Assembly (NCBI GenBank): GCA_023853785.1
Contig: JAJIRX010000851.1
Coordinates: 248,001-312,000 of the forward strand
Source of the DNA: Psilocybe azurescens
Taxonomy: Eukaryota; Basidiomycota; Agaricomycetes; Agaricales; Agrocybaceae
Reading direction: 5' to 3'
DNA length: 64,000 nucleotides
The number at the start of each line of letters is the position of its first letter. The first letter of the stretch is position 1. This document shows positions 24,268 through 38,300 of this stretch, piece by piece. A program made the position numbers and the translations under genes. The notes beneath the pieces are model-generated. The model had not been told where the DNA came from. It searched no databases and saw only the letters and a program-made list of their open reading frames with translations.

Positions 24268-27200
24268 GTGTGCACTATGTGCTTGATACTTGTCTACTTA
24301 AAGGCAGGACCATCCCCGTATCATCATCACAATATACACCGAACCGAACACCAAGTCCCGACTCCCGCCGCTTGGGCGGCGCAGCACCGCAATATCGCTA
24401 TCGCTGGACCTGAGAGGACCTTAGGCCTGAGTCTCGAGTGGCGGAGGGCGGCGGCTACGTTCGAGCAGTTCGAGCTCACAGCGGCTGATTCGCGATTCGC
24501 CGACTCAGACCCCTCATTCCTTGTTCCACAAGCAGTAACCAGCTCGAACTCGTATCGTAGATGTACATTGCAGTTTAACACACCGGCTTTTGGATTTTTC
24601 AAAATTCTAAGGAGGCTCGCCGTGCCTCCTCGTGCCTCGCCCGGAGCCTCGCACTGAATACCTTTAGATACCTCCTGATATCTTTCCAAGTACCGACCCT
24701 CCAAGCCAACTCTTGGACTGAATACGAGTTCATGACGCGACCCTGGGTCCTCACTCTCGGAAACTCAGCGTCAGTAACGTGGAATAGAATAGAATAAAAC
24801 ACGCGACTATCGCATGAGCACGTCGCTGACTTACTACAACGCCGGCCAGATTGGAACAAAGTAGCACTTGATAACTTCCCAACTGTATGCATCCGAGTCC
24901 GTATGTAATAATCGTATACATTTTGCGGACGAAATAGGGTTGTGTGACGGGAGCGGGAGCAAACAGTCGACGATGATCGATCGGTCGCGTGGCGGTCGGA
25001 GGAGGGCTGAAGGAGGTTGGGAGGTTGGTGATGGAGGGCTGATCGATGGATGGCCTTGGGCCTTGGCAAGCCACAGTTCTCCTCAATTGTCCATTATATA
25101 CAATTTTTGTGATCGCTAATCGGTTTAAAAATTTGTATAGTGATTCGAGGGCGATGGGCGAGCAATAAAAGGGACGGGTCCAGGACGACGAATCGGCGAC
25201 GACAAATGATCGAGGATTCGAGGGTGCCCCGGCGAATGTTGAAGAGTAATCGGTAACAACCAAGGCTATTATCATACCTCGAGGGCGAGGAATGGAATGA
25301 AACAACCCCCTCGGGTGGGATAAACAATAAGCCTGAATTACAGGGTTCGAAATGTCGACGGTGTCAGCGACCCGGTGAATTCCTTTGTTGGAGTTTGGCC
25401 TACGGGACGGCCTGAGGAAAGTGGGGGGAGAAGTCTGAGCCGCACCACGATGATACGGCTTGCAAGCAACAATTGCGTCTTACCTGGCCTGGTCCTAGAG
25501 AGATAGGGGGCTATCGGTGCGTTGGATACCGAGCGCTAGATGCTATGGCGATAACTAGCATGTTTCCGTTGCCGTGTCTGAACAAAGTCATTGGACCTCA
25601 AGTCCTCCGTCGTCGGATCGAGTACATGCCAGATGATACGCTAGTAAGTACGTGCGTCATAATATGCATCGCGCTGGCCGCGCATCTATCTCAGCTCATA
25701 ATTAGAGCTGAAGCCTGAGAGCTGAGAGTTGTCGAATCTGCCCGTGAGCGCTACAGATACGCCACCGGCGTGTCCCCCGCGCGCGCCTTGAAACTTGATT
25801 CAAGTTCTGAACCCCGCGTCAGTGTCGATGGTTTATGATGGTGATCATCATCAGCCTGGGGTGGGATTATGCGTCCCGTTAAAGACGTTCCCAGAATGTC
25901 AACTGGGTAGAGGGCAGAGGGCACGGCATAGACAATTAAAAGCAAAGCGATAATCATAGCGAAATGAACTGGATGAATGAAAGGACCCTAGCCGACACCA
26001 AGTGCTAGTGTATACGGTATACCCTCAGCCCTACCTAGCACCCAGGCGAAGGAGGACCGGAACGCACACACGCATGCACGCACGCAAGAAAAGAATCAAA
26101 TGGCACAAATGAAAAAGTTATCATACACACATAGACGTAAACGGCAAAGAAATCACAAGTCGGAGTCGGAACGACCTTTTCGAAAATGAGTGCCGCTTTG
26201 GGACGAGCGCGCGGAACGTCATCGGATGTGGGTTGGGTGATCATCGCGGTCATTTTTGATTTTTGATTTTTCTATGTGGACGGATGGATTATCAGGAGCA
26301 CCAAATAGGAATATCGCATGAGTGGATATCTGGAAAGTCGCCATCGGAAACTGAGCCTGACCCATACACGCACATTGTAAGATTATCATCGATAATCATG
26401 CATATAGTACCCGGAATAAAAGGCGGTTTAAAGGCTTATCAAGCGCGATGTGTGTGGCACTGGCAGAGATAAAGACTTGGTCGTATTAATAAACGCAAGA
26501 GAGGGATGTCACTTGATTGACGACGGATGGAGGACAAGCGTGGCGTTGCTGCGCTACGCGCGTGGCTCAATGGGAGTTATTGCGCGTTGTTGTTCAAACG
26601 TTTATGCCGGATGAACTCATGCTGGTAGTGAAAGGTATGTATTACACTAACATGAAGGAACTACATAGTAGTATGATGACAATGAATGAAATGAATCGGG
26701 TGTTTAATTTGCGGTGGGTTGCAAAGGAGGAAGAGTGCCCCTGGGCGAGGGCCAACGAAGATCATGGTCATGGGCGAGAATGAGAAGAATGGGCATGCCC
26801 ATGGCCCACGGCCCACGGCCCAACGGCCATTGGATTGGAGGAGTTTGCTTGCACCGTTCGGGATTTGGGGGCTCCCATTGGCTGGACTCGAGGCCCACGG
26901 GAAGCCACGGGGCACGGGGACTTGTGTCCCTGAGGATATTGGCAGGCCCTTCCTTCGAATTAAGATGGGTGATTACTGTATGGGTGATGATTGCGGACTG
27001 GACAGAGCGGAGGAGGACAAAAAGCGCAGAGACGGGTTTGCGTTGGATAGCGGTGGGGTAGGACTGTACCCAATGCGGGGGTGAAACATACGTTGCAGGG
27101 ACGATGTTGTCGGATGGCCGTGATAGATGGAGGTACAAACACGGGGTAGGTGGTGATGCGGGGAAGGGACACGGAGAGATGGCGGAGAAATACGGCAAAG

Positions 27201-27484
27201 GGCGAAAAGGTATAATATGTCGGAGTTGATTCGGGCGGGCAGGGCCAAAGAGGAGGGGGTGCAGTTTGCTGAAAAAGGATAAAAGAACCGCGGACCCTCG
27301 GCTACTGTTTGGGAATAGAGCCGGCTAGCCGGTGCGAATGGGTTCATGGGTTGGAATTGAATGTGGCGCATATTGGAGGTAAGTCCCGATCTGGATCTGA
27401 GATCTGTACTGTTGTCCGTGTTTATAACGAATGCCCACTCAACCATCCTCTTCCTTTCCTTTCCTCGCAGACCAATTTACAGAC

Positions 27485-28993
27485 ATGGATTTCGACGCCG
27501 CTTGGTGTCCCGCCTGCGACAGGCAGATACAGCCTAAGCGCTATACGATCAACGTCCCCGTCACCACCAACAACAACTCCACCCCGCCCCCACCGCCGCC
27601 CTCGTCCCCCAAGAAGACAAAGGGCAGGACAGGCGGACTCGTAAATGGCACGGGCAGACTCCGCCACAACGGAACAGTCAAGCCACCCCCACCCACTGTC
27701 GTCATGAAGCAGCGACTTGTTATCGACCAGGGCCCCATCCCGCTCTACTGCTCCGACGAGTGCCAGATCGCCGATCTCACAACAAACCGCAGAGAGGCCC
27801 CCATGATCCCGCCCGCGAAGAGCCAGTCTCCGAGCCACCCATCCCATACACCCCCTCCAGCGAAACAGGGAGCGATCTCTCATCCACCTCTTCTCGATCC
27901 CGATCCAGCCCATCGCCACCCTTGTCCTCCCTCGACAAGCTCGTCGCAATGTACAACTTCCCCCCGCTTCCCCCACCCATGCCTACCTTTGACGACGAGA
28001 CTGTCTCCGCCCCACCGCTCGAGTACAATAGCGGTATCATGATGGCCGGTCGCCTCATCACCTCCCTGTGTCCGCCGCCTGCTAAGCCACACACGGGCAA
28101 GTACCGTCCTGCCCGCGAGCCCCGAGAGCCCATCCCAGGCTGGACCGACGGCTCACATGCCTGGCGATCCGCCGTCTACAGCACCGGCAAACCCAAAAAC
28201 TCTATCCATGATCCCTTCCAGCAGCGCCGCGCTGACTCTTCCTCCTCCATGCCCCCAATCAACAACTCTGGCGCATCCCGCCGCGCCCCCGCCTCGCGCA
28301 AGGCAGCCTCCTCGTGCTCGCTCAGCCTCGCGTCCGCACCCGCCACCTTCCACACCTCCTCCAACGCCATGATCGCCAAGTTCTCAGAGAACTTTGTCCG
28401 CCGCTCCGAGTCGCGCGTGTCCCTCTACAATCCCAGCACATCTCCTGCCACTGCCACTGCCACCGCCACTCCCTCTTCCCCCGTCTCCCTCGCAGTCGCT
28501 CCCCTTTTGTCCCCGCGCCGCGAGCGCGCACCTCGTGCATCCGGATGCAAAGGGCAAACTTCTTGTGCCGAATGTCAAGCTAAAAGTGAGCAGCAGCGCC
28601 TCGAGCGCCTCGCTTTCGAGTGCGTGGAGTGGGCCCAGTACAACCGCGAGCTCGCGCCGCAGTGTGCGCAGCCCGCTATCAGCCACCAGCGACAGCGACG
28701 AGGACACAGAGCGGTGCGATAGCGCCATGTCCCGCCCCAAACGGCCCATCGAGAACAGTGCGTCTTCTCTTACCTCACTCACCTTGTCAATTTTTATTTA
28801 TCCGTTAACAGCCCGCTCGTGGTCATATGACAATGTGAAGACCTACGATATGATGCCCATCCAGCCGAAGAAGGTGAAGAAGGTGGAGAAGGTCGTGGTG
28901 AATGGGGAGGAGAAGGAGGTCGAGGTTGAGGTCGAGGTGTATGAGGAGAGGAAGCGGCTGTTTTTGTTTGCGCCTACAAGGATATCCCAGTGA
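27485..28993 (+). CDS. Ecl1-family (lifespan regulatory factor) zinc-binding protein
   Basis: Ecl1-family proteins are small nuclear, zinc-binding regulators of stationary-phase survival in yeasts. The N-terminus MDFDAAWCPACDRQI and the later PLYCSDECQIADL supply two paired-Cys motifs (CPAC and CSDEC), the family hallmark. As in basidiomycete members, the protein is much longer than in yeasts, with a Ser/Pro-rich body. The tail begins WSYDNVKTYDMMPIQPKK, then becomes Lys/Glu/Val-rich and ends LFLFAP. The last intron lies at about 28761-28814 (GTGCGT...ACAG). Two frame changes, one at the C5 run 27798-27802 and one in GC-rich sequence near 28522-28532, break the raw frame and cancel. The start at 27485 follows a possible 5' UTR intron acceptor (tttacag); an in-frame ATG at 27431 is less family-like. 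Confidence 0.8.
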
Positions 28994-30100
28994 TTGCGCG
29001 TTTCGATTCTGTGGCATTTTCCTTTCTCTTTGCATTTTTCATCGCATCGCATCTCTGGCAATCTTCGCATCGTTTTCGCACCCGCATTTCGCATTCTCAT
29101 CCAACCGCACGCAACACACGGCATCGACATCATCTCGCATCCTTGCATTACTTAATACCTCAGCGCAGGCCACGAAAATCTACGACACGACACGAATCAA
29201 ATTATTCATTATTTCATTAACAACCTCTTCGTGGTCGAAAATACCCTACCCTACCCTCTCTTGTTATCGCTATCGTCGGCCCCTCCCTTACCTGGGCCTT
29301 GCTGCTTTTTCAATTTTTTTTCAAATTGTGTTTTTTTGCTCTTATCCGCTACCGCTATCGATTATCTCCCTTTGTTACTTTTACTCCATTTTCTACTTTT
29401 CTTTTTCTGTCATCACCGCCCCTGTTCCTCCCTGTTCCCTGTTCCGATACGCGCATCATCCCGTCCCGCCATCCCCGTTACCATCCTCGTCATCGGCACT
29501 ACCATCCTCATCGTGATCACGCATAATAATACATACCCACATATGCATACCCCGCTTCGGCACATACCCTCTCCGTGTATAGCATACGAACTTCGAACTG
29601 GAACGTGTACCATCCTCCTATTCCTTTCCTCGCCTTGATGATACTTTTCTCTTCTGGATTTGTTGTACGTGTATGTACTTTTAGCCCAACCCTTACGAAT
29701 ACTCCCCCTTTTTATTCCATCATTCTACGTTGTTCTTTATTTTATTTTATTTCGCACTTTTTGTTGTACTACCACCCCTTTAAGCTTTACCCCTTACCCA
29801 TACCACTCTACCTCTCTCTCTCTTCCCTTGTTCCTCCCTTTCAACCCTGTGCTTTAATTTGTAACCGAACCCGCAGACTATTAAAGTCAACCCACCCAAA
29901 ACATTACTACTCCTACTTCTTTACAGTACGAACGACTTTTTACTTTACTGGGATTTTTTCTCTCTCTCTCTCTCTCTGTGGTTCTTGTTTTACGTTTATT
30001 TTTTTACTTTTGGGGATTTGAATGACTTCGATGAATTGAATTGATATGAATTGCAACGAATATTCCAAATTTAAAAAAATGAATGAATATCTTTCTCTTT
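28994..30100 (+). other. Pyrimidine-rich downstream tract
   Basis: Right after the Ecl1 stop codon about 1 kb is strongly C/T-biased on the plus strand, with a (CT)n run at about 29960-29977. Open frames of 65-204 codons here are low-complexity by-products. It may be the Ecl1 3' UTR, or a pyrimidine-rich leader of a transcript that I cannot see. Confidence 0.5.
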
Positions 30101-32280
30101 GAACTTGTGTGAGTTTATGAGGATAACTTATAGTCACTAATGGTTGGACATGGTGTACTGTTGACTTGGCTTGGCGTCCATCTGAACCCAGTCGCATGAA
30201 CTGGAAGCCTGAATGTTTGAACGCCTATTCATCGATATCCCCGACCCGAGTTTCGAGTTCTCCCACAACACACTCCGTATTACTATCATATCATCACCAA
30301 TATTTAATTAATCACTTCTGACGGAATAACAAGAACCAATCACACATCATCCCACTCCACAGGTTAATCGAGGTATACATATTGCCGCTAGGAAAATAGG
30401 AAAACGATTACCAGGTTACTTTGCTTTACCGTTTACCGTTTGCCGTTTTACTCAAGGATTTTTACTCGTGTCTGCCGGTGCAGCCTTGCCATTGGCACCT
30501 CGGTACGGTGCACCGCACCGCCCTGTGCGGACGGCTGCCCTTCCTGGGCGAGAGCGGACGAATCAGCGGTGATCACGATCATTTGGCGGCAGGCTACATA
30601 GGTTAGATAATAGCAAGGCATGATACCAGAGTTATTTGAGCACTACGACAGCGCGCATGCTCGCGCTAGGTACGCGCGCGCGTAGCGTGACACAGCGTAG
30701 CCTGTGCGGTGCGCTGTCGGGGCGGACTCTCCGAGGGAGGGACCCTTTTTGTTGCGCTGTTGTTGTTGTCTTTTTGTGGCTCTCCTTTTTGGACGGCGTC
30801 GCGCGTGGACGACGAGTTTAGGGAGCGTTCATTCGTCACGGTGTTCAAACTTGATGTACCCCATTTTTTTTAATCTTCACGCACTGACCTTGAGGATGGG
30901 CAGGCGGCCTGAGCTGGGACCGCTGTGAGAGCGAAAAGGAAAGAGAATCGCCATAGATCCTCTCGGCCGACTAATGCTTTGGAATTTTGGAATCATCTGC
31001 TTGAATATTCTCAAAAATCCGTCGGAATTTCCGTCGTAGCCTGTACGGTAAGTAGAAATCTCTCCGCCTTCGAACGTCCATCGACACCGACCGGCAGCAC
31101 CCCTGATGGTGATTGCGATCGGATATACTGACTTACCAACCTGTTTAAAGAAACTGGGGGTTGAACCTTGATCGATGATTTGTTCTGATTCAATTACACA
31201 CACACACGCACTTTATTGATCATGTTGATTTTTTGATTTCTTTTATCTCGTGCCAGCCCATCCCCACTGGCAGTGGCACGCGCCCGCCAGCCTCCAGGAT
31301 GATTACTTTCTTACTTTCTTACTATTGGATGCGGTTGATGTACACATTCGTTGTAACTTGTTTAGTTGATGCGTGTCAATGTAGACCGTAGGTAAGGGTC
31401 CTTGCCATGATTCCAGGCCCTTCCACGGTAAATCTTTTAAAAAAATTCTCGTCTTCTCTCGTCGATTACTTATACGATACGGTAAAGTACGGTAAACGAC
31501 ATTCTTCCATCCGTGGATCGTCGCGTCAACTGTTGGCTACATACTTTGCTAAATAACCAGTGGTTATTAGTAAAGCTCGGAGGAATGCATATGCCTGTTT
31601 TTGTACGGCCGCATGTTCAGGCTGACGAAGCTAAGCGCAGGCATGTCAGCAATGCTAGGCAGGGTATTGGGCAAGCCTGACGGCAAGTTTCGACCACTGA
31701 GTACCCGCCTTTGCACTTGCAGGCCTCAGGTTCATTTCGGCGAATACGCGCCGCCCCGTACATCCGACCAGTACTTCAATTCACCTGCACCATGCACTGC
31801 GCACGCACGCACGCACCGCACGCATCATGGCATCATGACATGACAAACGTCGTACGGATTCTGTGAAAGGTAAGCACACCCTGACACAAGGCTTCTGCAA
31901 TAAATTTCCTTCCTTCCCGAATCCCGTTGTGTTCTGCTTCCTTGTTACTTTAAAATAACATAAGTTCTAACCAAATATAGAACGCCCACCCACCACTGGG
32001 CACCGGGATCCTTCGCTCTGGGCTCTCCTTCTCTTGTTGGTAACCTTCGGTTAGCAAAGAGCATCGTACCATGTATCGTGATGACTGGCTGGCAGGCCAC
32101 TAGGGCGGGAGTTTTTGCCTTTTAGCGGCTTTTTTTTATTGCGTTATAACATAGCCTTCGTGTGCGTGGGGAAGCCCTCGCGAACTTCGAAAGCCTTGCG
32201 ATTCGAGCAGGACGTAGCGGGTTCGGGATTCGGTACGGAGTGTCGTGTTCATTGGATGAGAAATTTTGAAATTAAGTGCG

Positions 32281-32310
32281 CGTGTAGCAGGGTACCGTGT
32301 AGCAGGGCAC
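32281..32310. repeat. 15-bp tandem duplication
   Basis: cgtgtagcagggtac is followed directly by cgtgtagcagggcac, two copies with one mismatch. Confidence 0.9.
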
Positions 32311-35300
32311 TAGGGATACTGGCGGCCTAAATTCAATTATTCGAAGGTCGAGGCTTTGGACAGACAGGGGTGAATGTGCTAGAATACGAACAACGTCAAG
32401 AGGAAGAGCTTTCCAGTAAATTGAAGTACAGAGTCTGGGTACCCGCTTCGGGTTTTTTTTTCTCTGTATGGTTTATCTGGGTGGAAATTTCAATTGGAGG
32501 GAAGAGTTGACGGTTTCTTTTTCTGGATTTTTTCTCGAACTGGGAATGCCGCCCCCATTGACGGTCATTCGCCGTATAGAAAGCCGCTTGGAAAGAAAGA
32601 ACTGGAAAAAGAAAGAAAGAGACAGTGCTTCGGGTGCGGAGATTACGCCCTTTCCTTTCTTCGCAAACTGCGAGCGATCCCTTCGCATTGGGATGGACTT
32701 TCTTCCAAAACGCTCAGCATCGGCGGACGCTTAGGAAATCAATCAGGTTCGTCCAATGATAACCTCCGCCTCCGTCCGAGTCGTTGAGCCGCATTTTTAT
32801 CCAATACATCGTGTTGTTGTTTTTATTAGAGAGAGAGAAGTCATGTTCTCTTGCTAATTATAAACACCTTTTTTGGATCCTACAGTGCGTCGGGCTTCAG
32901 GCCGACTGTGTAGTCGCATAGTAATCTCACAGCTGCCGCGAGCGCCTCCGTCGCGCGTCCTTCTTATCTGCTTACTATCTGCCTACCGCAGGTCAATTGA
33001 CCCCCTCTGACATCGGAAAATTCGGTGTTTTTGGTGCTTACTGATACCTTACTTCCACCAATAACATAAGGTCGGAGAGATTCAAGATATTCGAGTCAAA
33101 TAAGTACCACAAGGTTTTGCGAATGATATCATTGTATCATCTGATGGTGATATATCGAGACAGCGGGCTTGAGGGTGGGATTAAACGCAGCTGCTTGCCC
33201 ACGGACAAGGGAATCAGCCACTGAGGTCATATACGCGTCGACCTTAAGTTGGAAAAATAAGGTCACAGGAGGCCGTGGATAAGGTTCATGATGACGCAGA
33301 ATGACATACTTCGTGTTTTGCTGTGGACGGACTCGGACAATCTTCACTGGCGTATTCAATGCATCCGTCGGCGGCCTCCTTCACAATATCACAATTAACC
33401 CCAGACTGCTTTATGAATTGTTCGTGCTCTCCACAATGATTTAATGCCAGAAACGATTTAATGGTTAATCCTGGAAGGATATTTCTTCCATGCCAGCAAC
33501 CTGCCAGGGGCCCCCATACTTGCTCCAGGTCTTCCCCGGACTGAAGAGAACCGAAAAAGGTTGACGGCGTTGCCATATATAGCCCCGGACGTCCGGGGTG
33601 AGAAATACATACCGAGTAGACTCACCCGCACAGGCTACGTTGAGCTTAAGGAACATCCGAGCAAGCTTGCTCCGCGTTGAGTATTAAAACGTTAATAGGG
33701 TAGTCATCGTATTAACGTTAGGCTGCTTACTTCGAGAGATTTCGACGTGTCCGATGCAAGTCCATTGGTCCGCGTTCGAGCGAATGGCATGCGGACCCTC
33801 TAGATCCACTCTGGAGTGGTACGAGCAGTAAGTCACATTTTGACGTGCGGTGGGTCTCAGATTGGTCAAAAAGAGGCGTTAATGGAGGAGAGGTGCACCG
33901 TGCGTTGAGTACGTCACGGCGTCTTGTACTGCCCGGGGTACGGCCGTCAGAGATTCGACCATGAACGTGGACGTGAAGATTGTGAACTCGACTGCTGCAT
34001 TGTGATTGTTTGATGAAGGCAGAATGCAGATGCCATGGATGATCGAAAAGGTCATGCGTCGCATACGCGTGAGTGCGCTGCGTACGCTTGCACCGTTTGC
34101 GTGGGTTGCGATCACCGCATGTGATCTCACGCGCAAACTCACGCGTCTCTCCCGAGCTCTCCCGCTGTGCGTGTCGCTCACTCCAAAACCAATCATCCTC
34201 TGCGTCAAGACGCTATTAACTCCACGAGCATTCGCTTTCGAGCTTTTTCGGAGCAGCGGGAGAAGAGGGAGTGGTCATGACCACGGTGTTTAGAGCCAGT
34301 TGCCTCCTGCGCAATACGCCTTAGAGCCGTATTCTCAGTCGTGCACTGCCTCGCGAAGGATGCTAGACAATGGCGTTCTAAGTTCTAACGGGCGTTTCGT
34401 GAGTTATTCGGAGCGAGCGCTGACTTTCTCGCGCGTGCAGGTCCCAGGGTGAATTCTGAGTTCTAACGCCGCAAACTGAATTGCGATGCATACCTGCCTC
34501 TGCGTGAATCGAAATGGGCACTTGTCTCCCTCGAGGACTAACGCCATCTACTCAAATGCATTACTCAATTGCTAATTAGACTGGCAATAGACTGCTACTA
34601 CGGCAGACAGGTGTTAATGTAATTAGCGCTGGTCTTGGGCGATGAATGAATGATTGTATCCGGTTTGTTTGTTTTCTTTGTGATATAGATTTCATTCATG
34701 ACTTACACTATCCCCTTGTTTGATTTCTTTTGAGAGCAATCCCTTTCATCGAACACCAATGTCAATTCAAACCGAGAAGAGTCTAAAATGATCAGCGCCT
34801 TCTGTGGGCTTGGCAGTTCCCAACACTTCGTGTGAGTATGTCTGTTATAGGAATGTTTAATCTCCGTGTCCGAAACTTCGAGGTTCGTTTTCCTTTGTGC
34901 ATCATGGACATGTATTCTTGTCAGACAAAACGTTAACGCCACCCCCAACATAGGGCCACATCCCTCACTAATTCTAGAAAATGCGGGGAAGGAAGGGGGG
35001 TTGTTGACTACTCAATAATAACGCCCCGACTTCCGAGGCACCGGATACTTGCCCGTATACCAGGTATTCGCCTTTTTATTCAAAGACGATCCGCCTTATT
35101 TGTTGAATCAAATTAATCTCGAACTGATTCTTTCTGGAGGATTAAAGGCTCATTCTCCGTTTCCAGACCGACACCCCGTGCCGCGTCGCCGCGTTCCGTT
35201 GAAGCCATTCAAGGGTGCCCTTCTAGCATTGATCCAGAGATCTGGGATTAATAAATCGGATTATCATTACACTGCGATGCGAATCAATTCTTGCAGGAGG

Positions 35301-38300
35301 TCGTTGGCCGAGTACCCCAGCTCAACGCGTGATGGAAATTGGGGTGAGTGCATTCGGCCGCTCGGGAGGTCAAGACTGACAATGAAGAGTAAGCGACACG
35401 CATCCATTGGCCTCGGAACAGACGTATTGGGCGCGAAGCGCTACGCGGCTGGGCTGGGCAGGCATCGTTGATTGAGGCACTGGGCCGTCCCGGACTTTCC
35501 GAACGCCCAAGTGCGTTCAACAAACAGATTAATATCGATTTAGTGGCCACCCGAGTAATTGAGGTACTGAAAGACGATAAGCTTGATCATGGGGGCACAA
35601 TCGTCATCCAGGCAGTGTACACTGCAGCCATATTCTCATATTGAATGCAACGAATATCCGATGGTTCGCTGCAGCGGCCGGGTTTATCGTCAATTGTGGA
35701 AGATGTACAGGTACACATATGACTCGACTTTGCCTGCAGGCACTGCCTATACTAGTCGACTTTGGGTCATGACCCTCCACATGGCAATTATTGCTTGTCA
35801 GTGAGCGCTGACTTGGAGCTGACTCGGAGTCCTTGAGTGCAGTACTGCGCTCACAATTGACACCGCCTTTCCATGACACCCGGACCATGAGTCGAGATAC
35901 TCGTCTGTAGGCGTAGCTACCACATCAGCTCGAGATTCTACTTGAGTACGACTTGTAAATTATAATTGTCAATCTTCTTCCGGCTGATGGGCTCGGTGGT
36001 AAAACGTCTCGGTATAATTGGGTCAGTTGACTACGATTATTTGAGGTGTAGGCGCGTATCTGTGCATATGATACAGGTAATTCGGTGCTTGGCGAGGTTG
36101 ACCCGTGCTATATATACACTTTGCGATGGACTGCGAGCAGTGCTACTACGGTAACATTGCCGTTCACGTATAACCATGATATCTAATTTGGCTACTCCTA
36201 GCTGAGATCGTTTGGATGGCATCCTTGGATATTCATTCTACACCTCACCGGATCTATAATAAGCTAGCATGTACCAGTACTCGCTCTACCTTGAACAAGA
36301 CCAAATTATACTCTTGCATACACTCGGCCATAAGTCAGTTTCCATTCGGCGTGTATGGGGGCGTATGTTTCGAGGAAACAGCATGCATGCAACCCAAACT
36401 CAAATGTTAGTTGCAAAGCACTTAGCCTAAGATCGAGAAGGTAGTATTAACCGTTTCTAGTGTCTTGCATATATTGAAGCTTGAGATTTGTATTGCACTA
36501 TGGCAATGAGGTGCATTGCAGAAGAGCACATACTTTCTGCCATCTATGAATGAATACAAAGTTCCATGTATATCTGTTAGCCTTTAGGGGACTCCGTCGT
36601 TTGAACTTGGCCGGGAGAGACAACGGTGTTTTTACCTGATACTATGTCTAATCGATTGACTAATCGGCAATGGTGACGAAACACGGTTTATTGCAAATGT
36701 TGTTTATTATCAGTACCAGGTAGACTGAGGTAGTGAAAGGACGAATATCTTCAATTGCTTCTCTATCACAATTTGGTTTATAGATTATAAAATATGTGGA
36801 GGAAAAGTTCTCGATCGTATAGAAATTACTGATCATATTATTATTCTGGGTTTTGGAAAGGTCATCACATGGCCCCTCACCAGGTAGCTGAGCTCTAGAT
36901 CCCCATGTCTAATAGCCAAGACAATTTTTAATAAAATAACGGTTTAAATATATTATGATACCTCGGGCTACGCTCTGATAGGAGCGGTTGAATGGCTCAA
37001 TGGCATTTGGAAAGGCTCTAGAGCACCTCCCAATTTATTCCACTGGTATTTGTAGACCCACGCAGTCGTTGACCCACATGGATTGATATATCCGATACTC
37101 CAGGGGGCAGCTGTGGTGAAGATCTCTACGCCTCGGATTTGGATCCAGGGATATACGATATTTTATCTCGAGGCCGTTAGTGAACCAATGGGCACCGTGT
37201 ATACCTCTGAAGTCGAGACATTGAAGTTGAAGACCTGTCTTCAAAGTCAAGAATGATATGCGATGACAAGGAATTCGGACGAACTACCTTCTTTTTCCCT
37301 TCCTTTTACCACTGACTTCTGGTTGAGAGCAAGTTCTTCATCTCTGTTCGATTGTTCAACGGAAATAGTGGCTACTCATATGGATACAAATCCGGAGATC
37401 AGGATGGAGATATCAGTGAAGCATTCAAAGGTTGGTATGGAATGTGCAATGGAATTACTGTTATCGATCAGCCCTTTTGAGCAAAGAGTACTTACATGGC
37501 AAGATTATGAGCCGGAAATGGTTATAAGTGGTCAAGATAGGCGCGCTTTGACTGGAATTGACTTTTGAGGTCTTATGCACCAATCGATTACAAAGACACC
37601 GGTACCAAGTAGGCTTGGATTTTCTGACCTGTGCTCGTCGGCTCTGGCCCAGATTATTTGTAACTTCAAGATGTCCAGGCAAGGCCCCTCCATCGTATAG
37701 CCGTTAATGTTAGCAAGGAACTAACTGAAATCGCTACTATAATAGTTCTGAGGCAATTTGGGCATCGTCTGTTGTGCAGAAAAAAAAAAGTCCGCGGGCC
37801 TCAAGTTGTGTCAAGTGCAGTGAAGTCCTGTCGGCCAAAATCGCTCAGTATCCACCAGATCATGCCTCCTTCTTCGTGGACGGCACAGAAGGGGTGATCA
37901 CCATTTCCGAATTCTTACGAGTATCTTCGAATTGAGATGCTTAGAGTACATGTACATGGCGAAAATCGTCGAAAATGAAGTCGAGTAAGCGGAGTTGAAA
38001 CTGAGCTCGTGTGAGATGAGAAAAACAGTCCCCGGCCAGAGCATGTGTGGCGGAGTCCGAGATCAAGCGTAATCGGTCCGCAGGCGGCCTCAAAGTGACA
38101 GAAATCTGCTCAGAATAAAGCTATCCTGCAAGGCACTCGCTGTGTTGACCATAATGCTTGACTAACTTGACTTTACGATAAACAGCCAGAATTTTAGTAA
38201 GAATTTCTATTTTTTCCACACTACCAATATAAGGGGAAAACGTGCCAGTTCGGAACGGACCGAAAATATACGTGATTTGGCTGCTGGCGGCAATGCCGTG

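Larger units (their letters stand above)
10810..27484. other. Gene-poor region (about 16.7 kb)
   Basis: No open frame here has a composition, splicing pattern or motif that I can link to a protein family. Frames are mostly under 100 codons and overlap on both strands. From about 22 to 27 kb the sequence becomes richer in GC and frames reach 125-185 codons (for example 24163-24657 plus and 24751-25305 minus), but they conflict with each other and none is convincing. I could not identify LTRs, transposase or reverse transcriptase motifs. Small landmarks are listed separately. The right end should hold the Ecl1 promoter. Confidence 0.5.

Noticed and set aside
24163..25305. Opposed open frames of 125-184 codons
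   Set aside because: They overlap on both strands, contain a recent tandem duplication and match no family that I know.
26041..26090. Repeat-like cgcacacacgcatgcacgcacgc stretch
   Set aside because: Simple CA/CG-rich low complexity without regular spacers; not a CRISPR array.
27422..28133. Long minus-strand frames opposite the Ecl1 gene
   Set aside because: They are antisense shadows caused by the GC-rich coding strand.
29231..29638. Open frames of 135-204 codons after the Ecl1 gene
   Set aside because: They are produced by the C/T-rich composition, overlap in three frames and show no protein-like pattern.
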